Shown here: one piece after another, positions 44,870 to 54,558 of the stretch | How positions within the stretch are numbered: position 1 is the stretch's first letter | How the letters are laid out: each line of letters opens with the position of its first letter | Origin: Bacteroidaceae bacterium | GTDB taxonomy: Bacteria; Bacteroidota; Bacteroidia; Bacteroidales; Bacteroidaceae | Assembly: GCA_017535725.1 (NCBI GenBank) | Contig: JAFXTO010000026.1 | Coordinates: 1 to 56,241 of the forward strand | DNA length: 56,241 bases | Reading direction: 5' to 3' | Program-made: the position numbers and the translations under genes | The notes under the pieces: generated by a model | Seen by the model: the letters and a program-made list of their open reading frames with translations, nothing else | The model's database searches: none | Told to the model about the DNA's origin: nothing

Positions 44870-46849
44870 GTGTTTGGAGCATTGAAGTCGCGTGTATCCC
44901 TTTTTCTCCTTGTGGCGCTTCTGGCAATCCTTCTTGTGGCTGCTCCGCCCGCTGGTCGGCGTTCCACCGTCCGCCAGAAGGGTTCGCTCATCCATCTGCT
45001 TCACTCGGATGAGCTCTACTTCAACCAGCGCATCAACCGCGACGCACAGATTCTGGTCGGCAACGTACGCTTCCGCCACGATGAAGTCATCCTCACATGC
45101 GACAGCGCCCTGTACTACCAGCAGTCCAATTCCTTCGATGCCTTCGGCAATGTACACATGAATCAGGGCGATACGTTGACCCTGGTTTCCGATGTCCTCT
45201 TCTACGACGGCACCAACCAGTTGGCACGCGCTCGTTATAATGTAGTGCTGACACACAACCAGACCCTGCTCTATTGCGATTCGCTGGACTACGACCGGCT
45301 CTACGAGCTGGGCTACTTCTTCAACGGCGGACGGCTGGTGGACGGAGACAACACCCTCGTGAGCGAATGGGGGCAGTACAGTCCACCCACCCACGAGGCT
45401 GTGTTCAACTACAATGTGGATTTGAAGACGCCCAAGAGCACCCTCATTTCAGACACCTTGCACTACAACACCCAATCGGGATTGGCACGCATCGTGGGTC
45501 CCTCGAACATCGACAACGGCGACAACCACATCTACAGCGAGAACGGCAGCTACGACACCCGTGGCGAGCGCGTGTACCTGCTGGACCGCTCCATCGTCAG
45601 CAACAAGGGCGTCAGCATCGAAGGCGACTCCCTTTACTATCAGTCGGATAGCACGCTCTCCAAAGCCTATGGGAATGTGGTGTATATCGACCGCGACAAC
45701 AGCAACGAGCTGCGTGGCAACTACGTCCTCTACAGCGACTCCCTCGGCTATGCAGAGGCTGCCGACAGCGCCATCTGCATCGATTACTCCCAGCGCGACA
45801 CGTTCTACATCCACGCCGACACGTTCAAGCTCTTCACTTATTACTTCGAGCCAGACACGGTGGTTGCGGACTCCATTGCAAGGGGAGGGGCGGTAGCGAG
45901 GAAGGAGACATCGGCCGGAAAACGACCGACCACCAACCCTGGATTGCTGCCTGCGGATTCGATATCCAAGCCTGCGAACTTGATCACCACGCCTGCGGAC
46001 TCGGTTCCTTTGCCTGCTACTCCGCTTATGGCAGCTACGCCTGCGGACTCAGTTCCTTTGCCTGCTGCGCCGCTTCTGACAACTGCCCCTGCGGACTCTG
46101 TATCCACGCCTTCGGACTCCATTCCTGCAGCCCGCGTCGATTCCGTTTGGCGTGAGATTCGGGCGTATAACCATGTGCGGGCTTTCCGCCGTGATATTCA
46201 AGCCGTTTGTGATTCGATGGTCTACATCTCCAAGGATTCGTGTATGACCATGTACCGCGACCCTATCCTTTGGCAGGAAGGGCAGCAGTTGTTGGGTGAG
46301 GAAATCAAGGCGTGGATGAACGACAGCACCATCGACAGTACCCACGTCGTACGGCAGGCATTGTCCGTGGAGCGCATAGACTCGATGTCCTACAACCAAG
46401 TCACCGGTCAGCTCATGCGCAGTTTCTTCGTGAAGGGACAGATGGACCACACCATCGTCGAGGGCAACGTCCTCGTCAACTACTTCCCTTTCGATTCCGA
46501 TAGCCTCATGATTGGCATGATTCACGCCGAAGGATCTCTCCTCCAGCTGTTTATGTCCAAGAACCAGGTCGACCAAATCAAATTCATCGGACAGGTGGAC
46601 GGCTGCCTGCATCCACTCGCACTCATCCCACCCAATGTACGTTATCTTGAAAATTTCCAATGGTTTGACTACGTCCGTCCACTCAACAAGGACGACATCT
46701 TCAACTGGCGACCAAAGAAAGCCGGTACGGAACTCAAGGCTTCTGTCCACCACGAGAAACCACGTTCCGCCAAGCCGCCCAAAGGAGGCAAGTCCGATGG
46801 GGCAGCGGAGGGAAAGAAACTGCAAAACAAGAAAAGCATCCAACAGTGA
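44870..46849 (+). CDS. OstA/LptA-like periplasmic protein
   Basis: OstA-like organic-solvent-tolerance family protein, proposed to take part in LPS transport across the periplasm. There is no ATG; the candidates are GTG at 44870 and TTG at 44882, both giving a signal segment (RVSLFLLVALLAILLVAAPP). OstA-like beta strands repeat as DALYYQQSNSFDAFGNVHMN-type units (about residues 70-320, e.g. GDTLTLVSDVLFYDG, SIEGDSLYYQSDSTL). A Pro/Ala/Asp-Ser-rich linker (about 335-425) with near-tandem PADSVPLPA units follows, then a second OstA-like part (RVDSVWREIRAYNHVRAFR). The linker begins with a palindromic repeat. Confidence 0.85.
   Translation: MFGALKSRVSLFLLVALLAILLVAAPPAGRRSTVRQKGSLIHLLHSDELYFNQRINRDAQILVGNVRFRHDEVILTCDSALYYQQSNSFDAFGNVHMNQGDTLTLVSDVLFYDGTNQLARARYNVVLTHNQTLLYCDSLDYDRLYELGYFFNGGRLVDGDNTLVSEWGQYSPPTHEAVFNYNVDLKTPKSTLISDTLHYNTQSGLARIVGPSNIDNGDNHIYSENGSYDTRGERVYLLDRSIVSNKGVSIEGDSLYYQSDSTLSKAYGNVVYIDRDNSNELRGNYVLYSDSLGYAEAADSAICIDYSQRDTFYIHADTFKLFTYYFEPDTVVADSIARGGAVARKETSAGKRPTTNPGLLPADSISKPANLITTPADSVPLPATPLMAATPADSVPLPAAPLLTTAPADSVSTPSDSIPAARVDSVWREIRAYNHVRAFRRDIQAVCDSMVYISKDSCMTMYRDPILWQEGQQLLGEEIKAWMNDSTIDSTHVVRQALSVERIDSMSYNQVTGQLMRSFFVKGQMDHTIVEGNVLVNYFPFDSDSLMIGMIHAEGSLLQLFMSKNQVDQIKFIGQVDGCLHPLALIPPNVRYLENFQWFDYVRPLNKDDIFNWRPKKAGTELKASVHHEKPRSAKPPKGGKSDGAAEGKKLQNKKSIQQ
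45911..45942. repeat. Hairpin plus CACCAACCCTGG element in OstA-like gene
   Basis: TCGGCCG (45911-45917) faces CGACCGA (45923-45929), then CACCAACCCTGG (45931-45942). Same architecture as 26380-26412 in the U32 gene, in which the element lies on the opposite coding strand. Confidence 0.7.
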
Positions 46850-46893
46850 GAAATAATCCGTTATTCCGTTAATCGCTAAACCGTTAATCGTAT

Positions 46894-47190
46894 ATGGCTC
46901 TCTTCTCAACTCGCAAACCGCGTCGCTTCCGTGGCGTCCATATCTATACCTCCGAGCGTCAGGACAAGCTCGATCGCCTCGTTGCAGAGGCCAAGCGTGA
47001 AGAACTCATTGCTCAGGGTAAGACTCCTGAATACCGCCCGGATATCGAGTCCTATCGTGGTAAGTTCGCCCAGAACCTGCGTAAGGCAGACCCCGACCGC
47101 AAGCGCCTTCATCCCGGTGTCGCCATCGCGCTCATCGTCGTGCTGCTCATCATCTGGCACTACCTCCTGACCGGTTCTTTCCGGTTCTAA
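46894..47190 (+). CDS. Small conserved-looking membrane protein
   Basis: No named family recognised. 98 residues: a basic N-terminus (MALFSTRKPRRFRGVHIYTS), a charged helix, and a single C-terminal transmembrane segment (GVAIALIVVLLIIWHYLLTG, about 75-94). It looks tail-anchored with the basic body in the cytoplasm. It sits between the OstA-like gene and mutL in the same direction. Codon use is like its neighbours, so I consider it real. Confidence 0.7.
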   Translation: MALFSTRKPRRFRGVHIYTSERQDKLDRLVAEAKREELIAQGKTPEYRPDIESYRGKFAQNLRKADPDRKRLHPGVAIALIVVLLIIWHYLLTGSFRF

Positions 47191-47204
47191 CTTGCTTACG
47201 CAAC

Positions 47205-47312
47205 GTTTAAAGTTTAAGGTTTAAAGTTTAATGTAAACACCTTCTACTTTAGACTCAGCAACAGCAAAACTCAAAAGTATCCACATTAAACATTAAACTT
47301 TAAACATTAAAC
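47205..47312. repeat. Opposed heptamer arrays before mutL
   Basis: Four GTTTAAN units (47205-47232) and, after 52 bp, four NTTAAAC units (47285-47312) in inverted orientation. About 25 of 29 positions can pair, giving a large AT-rich stem upstream of mutL. Confidence 0.75.
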
Positions 47313-47331
47313 TGCAGCTTCGCCGCCCTCC

Positions 47332-49116
47332 ATGGATATCATTCAACTCCTCCCCGATAGCGTCGCCAATCAGATAGCCGCAGGCGAAGTCATCCAGCGA
47401 CCAGCCTCCTTGGTCAAGGAACTGGTGGAGAATGCTGTGGATGCCGGTGCCCATCGCATCGATGTCATCGCCATCGACGCGGGTCGCACCAGCCTGCAGG
47501 TCATCGACGATGGATGCGGCATGAACGAGACAGATGCCCGTCTGGCCTTCGAGCGCCACGCTACCAGCAAGATACGTCAGGCAGCGGACCTCTTCACCCT
47601 CACCACGATGGGTTTTCGCGGCGAGGCGTTGCCATCTATCGCTGCTGTCGCCCAGGTGGAGTTGCAGACACGCATGGCCGACCAGGAGCTGGGCACCCGC
47701 CTGATTGTAGAAGCCTCCAAGGTGCTCGCTCAGGAACCCGTGGCCTGTCCCGTGGGCGCCAACTTCCTCGTCAAGAACCTCTTCTACAACGTTCCTGCCC
47801 GTCGCAAGTTCTTGAAATCCAACGCTACGGAGCTCTCGAATATCACCTCAGAGTTGGAGCGCATCGTCCTCGTACATCCCGATATTGCCTTCACGCTGAC
47901 CTCCAATGGTGCCACGCTGATGAGCCTGACACCCTCCAGCCTGAAAGGTCGCATCTCCGCCGTATTCAGCCAGCGCTTGTCGGACAAACTGCTGCCTGTT
48001 GACGTCCAGACGCCGATGGTGAACATCCACGGCTTCGTGGGCATCCCAGAGTCTTCCCGCAAACGAGGGGCACAGCAGTTCTTCTTCGTCAACCATCGCT
48101 ACATGCGGCATCCTTATTTCCACCGTGCCGTGCAGGAGGCTTTCGCCCAGCTCATACCCTCCGACGAACAGGTGCCTTACTTCCTCTATCTCGAAGTGGC
48201 ACCCGCTGAGATTGACGTCAATATCCACCCGACGAAGACGGAAATCAAGTTCGAGAACGAGCAGGCCATCTGGCAGATTCTGCTGGCCGCCGTGCGCGAG
48301 TCGCTGGGTCGCTTTGCTGCCGTGCCCTCCATCGACTTCGACACCGAAGGGCGTCCGGCCGACATGCCCGTCTACAACCCCCTCGACACTTCTTCCGCTC
48401 CTCCTCGCCAGCCGCAAGTCCACGTAGACCCCACCTACAACCCCTTCCACACCCCTCGCACTTCGGCGCCTTCAGGATGGGAACAACTCTACCGCGACCT
48501 CCAGAAGCCTGCCGCGGACGTGCCTCCCTTGGAGGTCGAAACACCTCCGGCCGCCTCTGCCTCGCTGACGCAGTACCGCGGTCAGTACCTTCTCTCTACA
48601 GCTGAGGAAGGACTGCTCTTCGTTGACCAGCACCGTGCCCACCTGCGTATCCTCTACGACCGTTACCTTGCCCAGTCAACCTCTTCGGCGCTACCTTCCC
48701 AGCGGTTGCTCTTCCCCGAGGTCATCCAGCTCTCTGCCACCGATGCTGCCACGCTCACTGTCGTACAGTCTGATCTCCAGAGCCTTGGCTTCGACCTCAG
48801 CGACCTCGGCGGTGGCACCGTCAGCATCCTCGGCATGCCCTCTGGACTCGAAGGCCTCGACCCGCAGACCCTGCTCCTCGACCTGCTTGCCGCCGCTGCT
48901 GACCGTGGCACCCTGCCCTCTGAAGCCATTCACGGACGGTTGGCACTCGTGTTGGCTCGTGCTGCTGCCATCCCCGTGGGGCAGGTGCTTAGCCCCGTGG
49001 AGCAGGACGATCTCCTGCGCCAGCTCGCAACCACCTCAGACCCCGTACATACGCCCGACGGTCACCTCATACAGGCCGTGCTCTCACAAGACACCATAGA
49101 TAAGCTATTCAAATAA
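47332..49116 (+). CDS. mutL: DNA mismatch repair protein MutL
   Basis: Coordinates mismatch repair after MutS binding. 594 residues. GHKL ATPase motifs: ELVENAVDAGAHRID (about 30-44), VIDDGCGMNETD, and TTMGFRGEALPSIAAV. The C-terminal dimerisation domain reads DQHRAHLRILYD where the MutL endonuclease motif would be DQHA-x2-E-x4-E. The acidic residues and later Cys/His motifs are absent as far as I can see, so this MutL probably does not nick DNA itself. The linker (about 345-400) is Pro-rich. Confidence 0.95.
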   Translation: MDIIQLLPDSVANQIAAGEVIQRPASLVKELVENAVDAGAHRIDVIAIDAGRTSLQVIDDGCGMNETDARLAFERHATSKIRQAADLFTLTTMGFRGEALPSIAAVAQVELQTRMADQELGTRLIVEASKVLAQEPVACPVGANFLVKNLFYNVPARRKFLKSNATELSNITSELERIVLVHPDIAFTLTSNGATLMSLTPSSLKGRISAVFSQRLSDKLLPVDVQTPMVNIHGFVGIPESSRKRGAQQFFFVNHRYMRHPYFHRAVQEAFAQLIPSDEQVPYFLYLEVAPAEIDVNIHPTKTEIKFENEQAIWQILLAAVRESLGRFAAVPSIDFDTEGRPADMPVYNPLDTSSAPPRQPQVHVDPTYNPFHTPRTSAPSGWEQLYRDLQKPAADVPPLEVETPPAASASLTQYRGQYLLSTAEEGLLFVDQHRAHLRILYDRYLAQSTSSALPSQRLLFPEVIQLSATDAATLTVVQSDLQSLGFDLSDLGGGTVSILGMPSGLEGLDPQTLLLDLLAAAADRGTLPSEAIHGRLALVLARAAAIPVGQVLSPVEQDDLLRQLATTSDPVHTPDGHLIQAVLSQDTIDKLFK

Positions 49117-49123
49117 AAAGACC

Positions 49124-49155
49124 CACCCCTCACCCTCCCTGTGAGGGAGGGGGTG
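49124..49155. terminator. REP-like hairpin after mutL
   Basis: CCCTCCCT (49133-49140) and AGGGAGGG (49144-49151) form a perfect stem with loop GTG, within a longer CACCCCT / GGGGGTG symmetry. It lies 8 bases after the mutL stop, so it may end that transcript. The same arms recur at 49236-49254 inside trpS and, more loosely, in ispF. Confidence 0.6.
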
Positions 49156-49196
49156 ATTACACCTGCAAATAAGAATATAATACAAATAATAAATAA

Positions 49197-50345
<1,149 letters not shown>

Positions 50346-50371
50346 GAAACACCTATTCACCATTTCTCCCG

Positions 50372-50445
50372 TCATCTGCCTAAACAACAGCTACGGATTC
50401 CACGGGGCCGTACAAGTTGTGTTTAGGCAGATGATTCGTTTTTTT
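50372..50445 (+). terminator. Long terminator hairpin after trpS
   Basis: TCATCTGCCTAAACA pairs with TGTTTAGGCAGATGA (ending 50434), extended inward by ACGG/CCGT pairing, and followed by a seven-T run. It isolates ftsZ from trpS. Confidence 0.92.
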
Positions 50446-50519
50446 GTAAAACGAACCCTTGCAAGGCTTGCAGAGCGATTTTTAACACTTTTTTCGTGCT
50501 CCATTTCAAGAGAAATATG

Positions 50520-50527
50520 TACTTTTG
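50520..50527 (+). promoter_or_regulatory. -7 box upstream of ftsZ
   Basis: TACTTTTG, 51 bases before the ATG. The -33 region is weak. Confidence 0.55.
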
Positions 50528-50578
50528 CACGCGAATTTGCCTAAAGAACTATCAATCATTTTTAAGGAGTAGATAACT

Positions 50579-52093
50579 ATGGAAAAGATCTATGGAACAG
50601 CTGGGAACGCTAATTCCCAGCAGATGAGGGATTCACGTCACGAGAGTGACGCTGGAATCAGTTTCAACCTGCCGACTGACAAGTCCGTAGGAATTATCAA
50701 GGTAGTGGGTGTTGGAGGTGGTGGCTGCAATGCTGTCAGAAACATGTTCGTGGAGGGAATCACGAACGTAACCTACGCAGCCTGCAATACCGATAGCCAA
50801 CAGCTGGTGCGTTGTCCGGTTCCCGTAAAGCTGCAACTGGGAAGCGACGGACTGGGAGCTGGCGGTAATCCCGACAAAGGGCGTGAAGAAGCAGAACTGA
50901 CTCGCGACCGCATCCGCGAAATGCTGAGCGACGGCACCAAAATGGTGTTCGTCACCGCTTCGATGGGCGGTGGCACAGGAACCGGGGCGGCTCCCATCGT
51001 GGCACAAGTAGCAAAGGAAATGGGCATCCTGACAATAGGCATCGTCACCATCCCCTTCTCTTTCGAAGGCAAACAGAAAATCCTGAAGGCCCTGAGAGGC
51101 ATGGAAGAGATGCGCAAGAACGTGGATGCGCTGCTGGTCGTGCAGAACGACAAGCTGACGGGCGGCAACTTCAAGGAACTACCCGACGGAGTACGGCAAC
51201 GCATTCCCATGAAGGACAAATTCAAGGAAGCGGACAACATCCTGAAGGATGCCGCCAAGAGCATATCCGAGCTCATCACACTACACACGGACGGCGACAT
51301 CAACCTGGACTTCCGCGATGTGGAGACGACGATGAAAAACGGCGGCGACGCCATCATGGCGGCAGGACGTGCCAACGGCGAGCATCGTGTGGAACAAGCC
51401 ATCATCCAGGCCCTGGACTCTCCCCTACTCTACGGCAACGACATCGGCCGCGCCCGCCGCATCCTCTTCGACATCTACACCAGCGAGGAGGAACCGCTGT
51501 ATATGGATGAAATGCAGGAGATTGACGACTTCATGAAGCAACTCGACCCAGAGATCGAAGTCATCTGGGGCACCTCCACCGACAACCAGCTGGGCAAGGA
51601 CGTCAAGGTAATCATCTTAGCAGCAGGCATGGCGCATGGTATGCAGGCACCCAGCCAAGAGAAGAGTCCACAGTCCCCTCTGGACGACGAATACTTCCAA
51701 ACCCTCATGCAGCAACTCTATATGAGTCCGAAAGCTCGCATGCGAACACTTGTAGAGAAGCATCTCGAATTCAAGGACGAAGAGCCGCAGGGGGTATCCG
51801 CAAATGCGACTGATGCTGCAGAAGAAACAGATGCAGACGGCACCAAGGAAGGAGCGGAAGGGACAAACACCACAGAAGGGACAGAAGGGACGGACACCAA
51901 GGTAGGAACGGGCATCACGGATGACCCAGAAAGTCATGCAAACACGCCGAACTCAGAAGGCCCTAATCATCCCACCAATCCAAACGGTTCCACAATACCA
52001 TCCAATCCAGATACCGACCCCAGTCCCAAGAAATCCTTCCTCGAAAAAGCAATGGACTGGCTCTACGAACTCACCAATGTAGACCACCAATAA
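50579..52093 (+). CDS. ftsZ: Cell division protein FtsZ
   Basis: Tubulin-like GTPase that forms the division ring. 504 residues with GVGGGGCNAV (about 44-53), the tubulin signature GGGTGTG (130-136), and the T7-loop region INLDFRDVET. The globular part ends near residue 360. The C-terminal linker is unusually long (about 130 residues) and has Thr/Glu/Gly-rich runs (GTNTTEGTEGTDTKVG). A basic-hydrophobic tail SFLEKAMDWLYEL may be the membrane-partner peptide. The gene stands alone between trpS and repeat DNA rather than after ftsQ and ftsA. Confidence 0.93.
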   Translation: MEKIYGTAGNANSQQMRDSRHESDAGISFNLPTDKSVGIIKVVGVGGGGCNAVRNMFVEGITNVTYAACNTDSQQLVRCPVPVKLQLGSDGLGAGGNPDKGREEAELTRDRIREMLSDGTKMVFVTASMGGGTGTGAAPIVAQVAKEMGILTIGIVTIPFSFEGKQKILKALRGMEEMRKNVDALLVVQNDKLTGGNFKELPDGVRQRIPMKDKFKEADNILKDAAKSISELITLHTDGDINLDFRDVETTMKNGGDAIMAAGRANGEHRVEQAIIQALDSPLLYGNDIGRARRILFDIYTSEEEPLYMDEMQEIDDFMKQLDPEIEVIWGTSTDNQLGKDVKVIILAAGMAHGMQAPSQEKSPQSPLDDEYFQTLMQQLYMSPKARMRTLVEKHLEFKDEEPQGVSANATDAAEETDADGTKEGAEGTNTTEGTEGTDTKVGTGITDDPESHANTPNSEGPNHPTNPNGSTIPSNPDTDPSPKKSFLEKAMDWLYELTNVDHQ

Positions 52094-52353
52094 CCCCCAC
52101 CTCTCAGCACCATTCTCGTTGTCAGGAATCTGCATGGCCTCCATCTTGTTCTCAAAAACGATATAATGGTCGTTTTCGTTCATATTCAAAGCGGATAGCC
52201 CACCTGTGTGTCGGGTTATCCGCTCATGTCGTTAATCATCGAGGTTGGTCATTATACGATCTTGCCCAACTCATAAAGTCACAACGGTACGACTGAGGTT
52301 GTGTGTAACGAAACAAGTAGATCCTTTGAATAATAGATATAGGCGCTTAAACC
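52094..52353. other. Non-coding DNA after ftsZ
   Basis: No supported gene. It holds a hairpin-like AGCGGATA ... TATCCGCT (about 52191-52225) that may end ftsZ transcription. A minus-strand frame from 52189 runs into ftsZ and has no recognisable domain. Confidence 0.5.
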
Positions 52354-52369
52354 GTTTGACAACTGTCAA

Positions 52370-52567
52370 ACAATTTACTCGTCCGTCCGTGTTTGCCTAC
52401 TCGTCCGTACGAATTTGCCTTTTCGTCCGTATGTGTTTGGCATTACGTCCGTATCTTATTGGACTTACATACGTATCTTATTGATTTAAGATACGTATCT
52501 TATTGCCATCACGTCCGTATCTTATTGACTTAAGATACGTATCTTATTGGACTTACGTCCGTATGTG
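52370..52567 (-). repeat. Nine tandem 22-bp iteron-like units (inverted)
   Basis: Nine 22-bp units with boundaries at 52370, 52392, 52414, 52436, 52458, 52480, 52502, 52524 and 52546. Read on the minus strand they correspond one by one to the left array, plus one extra unit at the palindrome side. The palindrome AAGATACGTATCTT is preserved in two units. Confidence 0.85.
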
Positions 52568-52622
52568 TTTATGCTTTGGTCTTACGCGTACGCGCGTATA
52601 CGCGCGCGGGCACGAAAGAAAG

Positions 52623-52657
52623 AAAAATCCCGTCACTTCGTCACAAACGGGATTTTT
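52623..52657. terminator. Terminator-like hairpin in right arm
   Basis: AAAAATCCCGT (52623-52633) and ACGGGATTTTT (52647-52657) form an 11-bp stem. Counterpart of 2832-2866. Confidence 0.6.
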
Positions 52658-52804
52658 AATAAATCTACTGATTGACTATTAGATGTTTATAAGTGTGACG
52701 AAAAGTGTGACGAAGGTGATAAAATGGTGACGAAGTGACGAAAACGTCCAAATTATGATAAATTCATGGTTAATTTTTGATTAATTTATGGTTGAATTCA
52801 TGAT

Positions 52805-53320
52805 TTAAGTTTCGGTTGTTTACAAAAACCTTAACGAACTTCCGCTGAATTATAAACAATGTGCTTGATCTTTCAAGAACCCCTCTTTCGATATTTAGCT
52901 CTCCGAGCCTTTGTGCCGATCTCATGGCTTTGTGCCTGTGAGCAAGCTCCCGCACCAGCCACGACATCATCACACATTGCTACGCAACGTTAAACATCTT
53001 CAGAGGCAAAGAACTTCCGCTGAAAAAATGACTCCGTGCTCCATACTTGGAGAACACCGCTTCGCTAAAAAAGCTGCGCATTGCTAAATACGGTTTTTCA
53101 GCCCGAAGGGCGGTGTTTTTTCCACCATGATGGCTGAGTTCTTGAAGGGTCAAGCGTCGCAGAGCGCCGAGCGTCGGAACGAAACCATACTGAGCTTCTG
53201 AATTGTGCAAGAGCTTGCTCTTAGGCACAAGGCCGGAAGAACAGGATGTTAGGCCGAAGGCCACAGCCGTCATGAGTGGTGTTTTTATTGTTTTTGTCTT
53301 CATTATATCAACTTCCGAAA
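52805..53320. mobile_element. 516-bp insertion in right repeat arm
   Basis: The 14-bp sequence GTTGAATTCATGAT occurs at 52791-52804 and again at 53321-53334, bracketing 516 bp absent from the left arm, which reads through the equivalent point without interruption. The ends show weak inverted similarity (TTTCGG near 52810, CCGAAA near 53315). The interior has no transposase and contains the phrase ACTTCCGCTGAA twice (about 52837 and 53008). The duplication fits an insertion event or a deletion-prone repeat. Confidence 0.6.
52980..53303 (-). pseudogene. Possible lipoprotein gene fragment
   Basis: The frame begins MKTKTIKTPLMTAVAFGLTS followed by Cys, a plausible lipoprotein signal, but the rest has no recognisable domain and runs over repeat-like DNA. 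It lies entirely inside the 516-bp insertion. It may be a remnant or a chance frame. Confidence 0.25.
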
Positions 53321-53411
53321 GTTGAATTCATGATAAATTCATGTAAAGATGAATCCTTCTCACCTACAACTCAGCAGCAGCAATTCTTCTCTTCTTACAT
53401 AAATTATCCAT

Positions 53412-53445
53412 ACGCTCGGCTCGAAGAGACGCTTGACACTTCAAG
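53412..53445. repeat. 34-bp CTTGA-stem element, copy 1
   Basis: Starts CGCTCGG and ends in the stem-loop CTTGA-CACT-TCAAG. It interrupts the right arm relative to the left. Other copies are at 53766 and 55385. Confidence 0.6.
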
Positions 53446-53765
53446 AATGAATTCCCGAATTTTCCATGAATTATTGTGACAATGTGACGATTTCGTCACT
53501 TCGTCACTCTCCGTCACACCCTTCGTCACAGTTTATTTTATTGGAACACAACAAATTATATTAGAATGTGACGAAGTGACGAGATTTTCAGCACTCTCGT
53601 GCCCGCGCGCTCGCGCGAGAACACATTCGTTTTTGTCGTTTTGCAGAAGCAAATATACGAAGTGTCTTTGGAATCACGCCGATTCGGGTGTGAAAAGTGC
53701 GAGACAGCCCCCTTGATGGGTGATTTTGATGCTTTTTCTCCCCTACATTATCAATTATACATTAT

Positions 53766-53799
53766 CCGCTCGGCGCTTTGCGACGCTTGACACATCAAG
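53766..53799. repeat. 34-bp CTTGA-stem element, copy 2
   Basis: CCGCTCGG start and CTTGA-CACA-TCAAG end, flanked on both sides by ATTATACATTA. Confidence 0.65.
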
Positions 53800-53835
53800 A
53801 ATTATACATTAAATATAACTTTTCTGCTGTTTTTC

Positions 53836-53866
53836 TTTGTCGATTCCCGACTTATTCCTAATTTTG
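53836..53866 (+). promoter_or_regulatory. Promoter of first MNT gene (cassette R1)
   Basis: TTTG (53836-53839), 19-nt spacer, TAATTTTG (53859-53866). The block from 53822 (TTTCTGCTGTTTTTCTTTG) to the ATG is repeated almost exactly upstream of the second MNT gene. Confidence 0.8.
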
Positions 53867-53914
53867 CGGCGTAATAACCGCTTAAAAGAGTGTTTCCTAT
53901 ATTGATTTTCGCCC

Positions 53915-54211
53915 ATGAGTACCGAAACGATGATAAAGTTAATCGCTGATTATTTCAAGACGCAACCCGTCCTGAAGGCATGGCTCTTCGGCTCCTACTC
54001 ACGTGGTGAACAACGCCCAGACAGCGATGTGGACATCCTCGTTTCCTTGGATTACTCTCAACCCATTGGTCTACAGTTTTTCGGAATGTTTGAAGACCTG
54101 AAGGACTTATTGGGCCGCAATGTAGATTTGGTTACCGACCGTTCACTTGCTCCTTTTGCCAAAGAAACAGTCAACAGAGACAAAATACTAGTATATGAGA
54201 GAACCGCTTAG
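53915..54211 (+). CDS. MNT-type nucleotidyltransferase, copy 1
   Basis: Minimal nucleotidyltransferase of the MntA type, usually the antitoxin that adenylylates a HEPN RNase toxin. 98 residues with the catalytic FGSYSRGEQRPDSDVDILV (about 26-44; GS and DxD motifs) and a C-terminal DLVTDRSLAPFAKE. The first 46 codons and the upstream promoter are near-identical to copy 2 at 55689, while the following part diverges. The HEPN partner overlapping its 3' end is broken. Confidence 0.88.
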   Translation: MSTETMIKLIADYFKTQPVLKAWLFGSYSRGEQRPDSDVDILVSLDYSQPIGLQFFGMFEDLKDLLGRNVDLVTDRSLAPFAKETVNRDKILVYERTA

Positions 54212-54438
54212 AGACAAAGAACGCTTAGAGCATATTTATAGGAGAGACACATCCCGAAACACCTTGGAAGTTGGTCAAAGGAATGAGGAATTACATCGTT
54301 CATGAATACTTTCAGATTGACGACATTGTCGTTTGGGATGTAGTTAGGAATAACATTCCAGTACTTCACGAACAAGTCATCCGCTATCTTAATGAAACCA
54401 ATTGGGACGAGTGGGAGAAAACAGATATAGACTTGTAA
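54195..54438 (+). pseudogene. HEPN (HepT/DUF86-like) toxin gene, internally deleted
   Basis: The start MREPLRDKERLEHIY overlaps the MNT gene by 17 bases, as in intact MNT-HEPN pairs. After about 54238 the same frame leaves the family and stops. In another frame from 54241, GETHPETPWKLVKGMRNYIV and the RNase motif Arg-x4-His (RNYIVH) continue through EYFQIDDIVVWDVVRNNIPV to a stop at 54438. The middle of the domain, roughly 50-60 codons, is missing, so the toxin should be inactive. Confidence 0.8.
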
Positions 54439-54444
54439 TAACTG

Positions 54445-54558
54445 GGCTTTCTTTTGTCTTTTTCTTTGCCTTGATGGTTGGTTTTGATGCTTTTTGGGCA
54501 TCGGAAGGCACTTTTCTGCTGTTTTTCTTTGTCGATTCCCGACTTATTCCTACTTTTG
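54445..54558 (+). promoter_or_regulatory. Repeated promoter cassette R2
   Basis: Starts with a CTTTCTTTTG tail as in R3 and R4, then CCTTGATGGTTGGTTTTGAT, a GATGC-type hairpin, and the promoter TTTG (54528-54531), 19 nt, TACTTTTG (54551-54558). It drives the HEPN/NTase pair at 54656. Confidence 0.75.

Larger units (their letters stand above)
52354..53620 (-). repeat. Right arm of large composite inverted repeat
   Basis: Reverse-complement counterpart of 2249-3112, with the same order of parts read from the outside in: GC-rich alternating stretch (about 53600), TGACG clusters, ATG-AATTT repeats, TGACG cluster (52690-52745), hairpin (52623-52657), GC-rich alternating stretch (52575-52610), 22-bp array and a GTTTGACA/TGTCAAAC palindrome (52354-52371). 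It is longer than the left arm because of a 516-bp insertion and a 34-bp element. Confidence 0.85.

Noticed and set aside
52094-52189. Small minus-strand gene after ftsZ (MNMNENDHYIVFENKMEAMQ)
   Set aside because: The frame continues deep into ftsZ on the opposite strand, has no domain and no promoter box; left as non-coding, though the first 30 codons look less random than expected.
53599-53790. 63-codon frame in the right flank
   Set aside because: Runs across cassette R1 repeats and the 34-bp element, with no domain.
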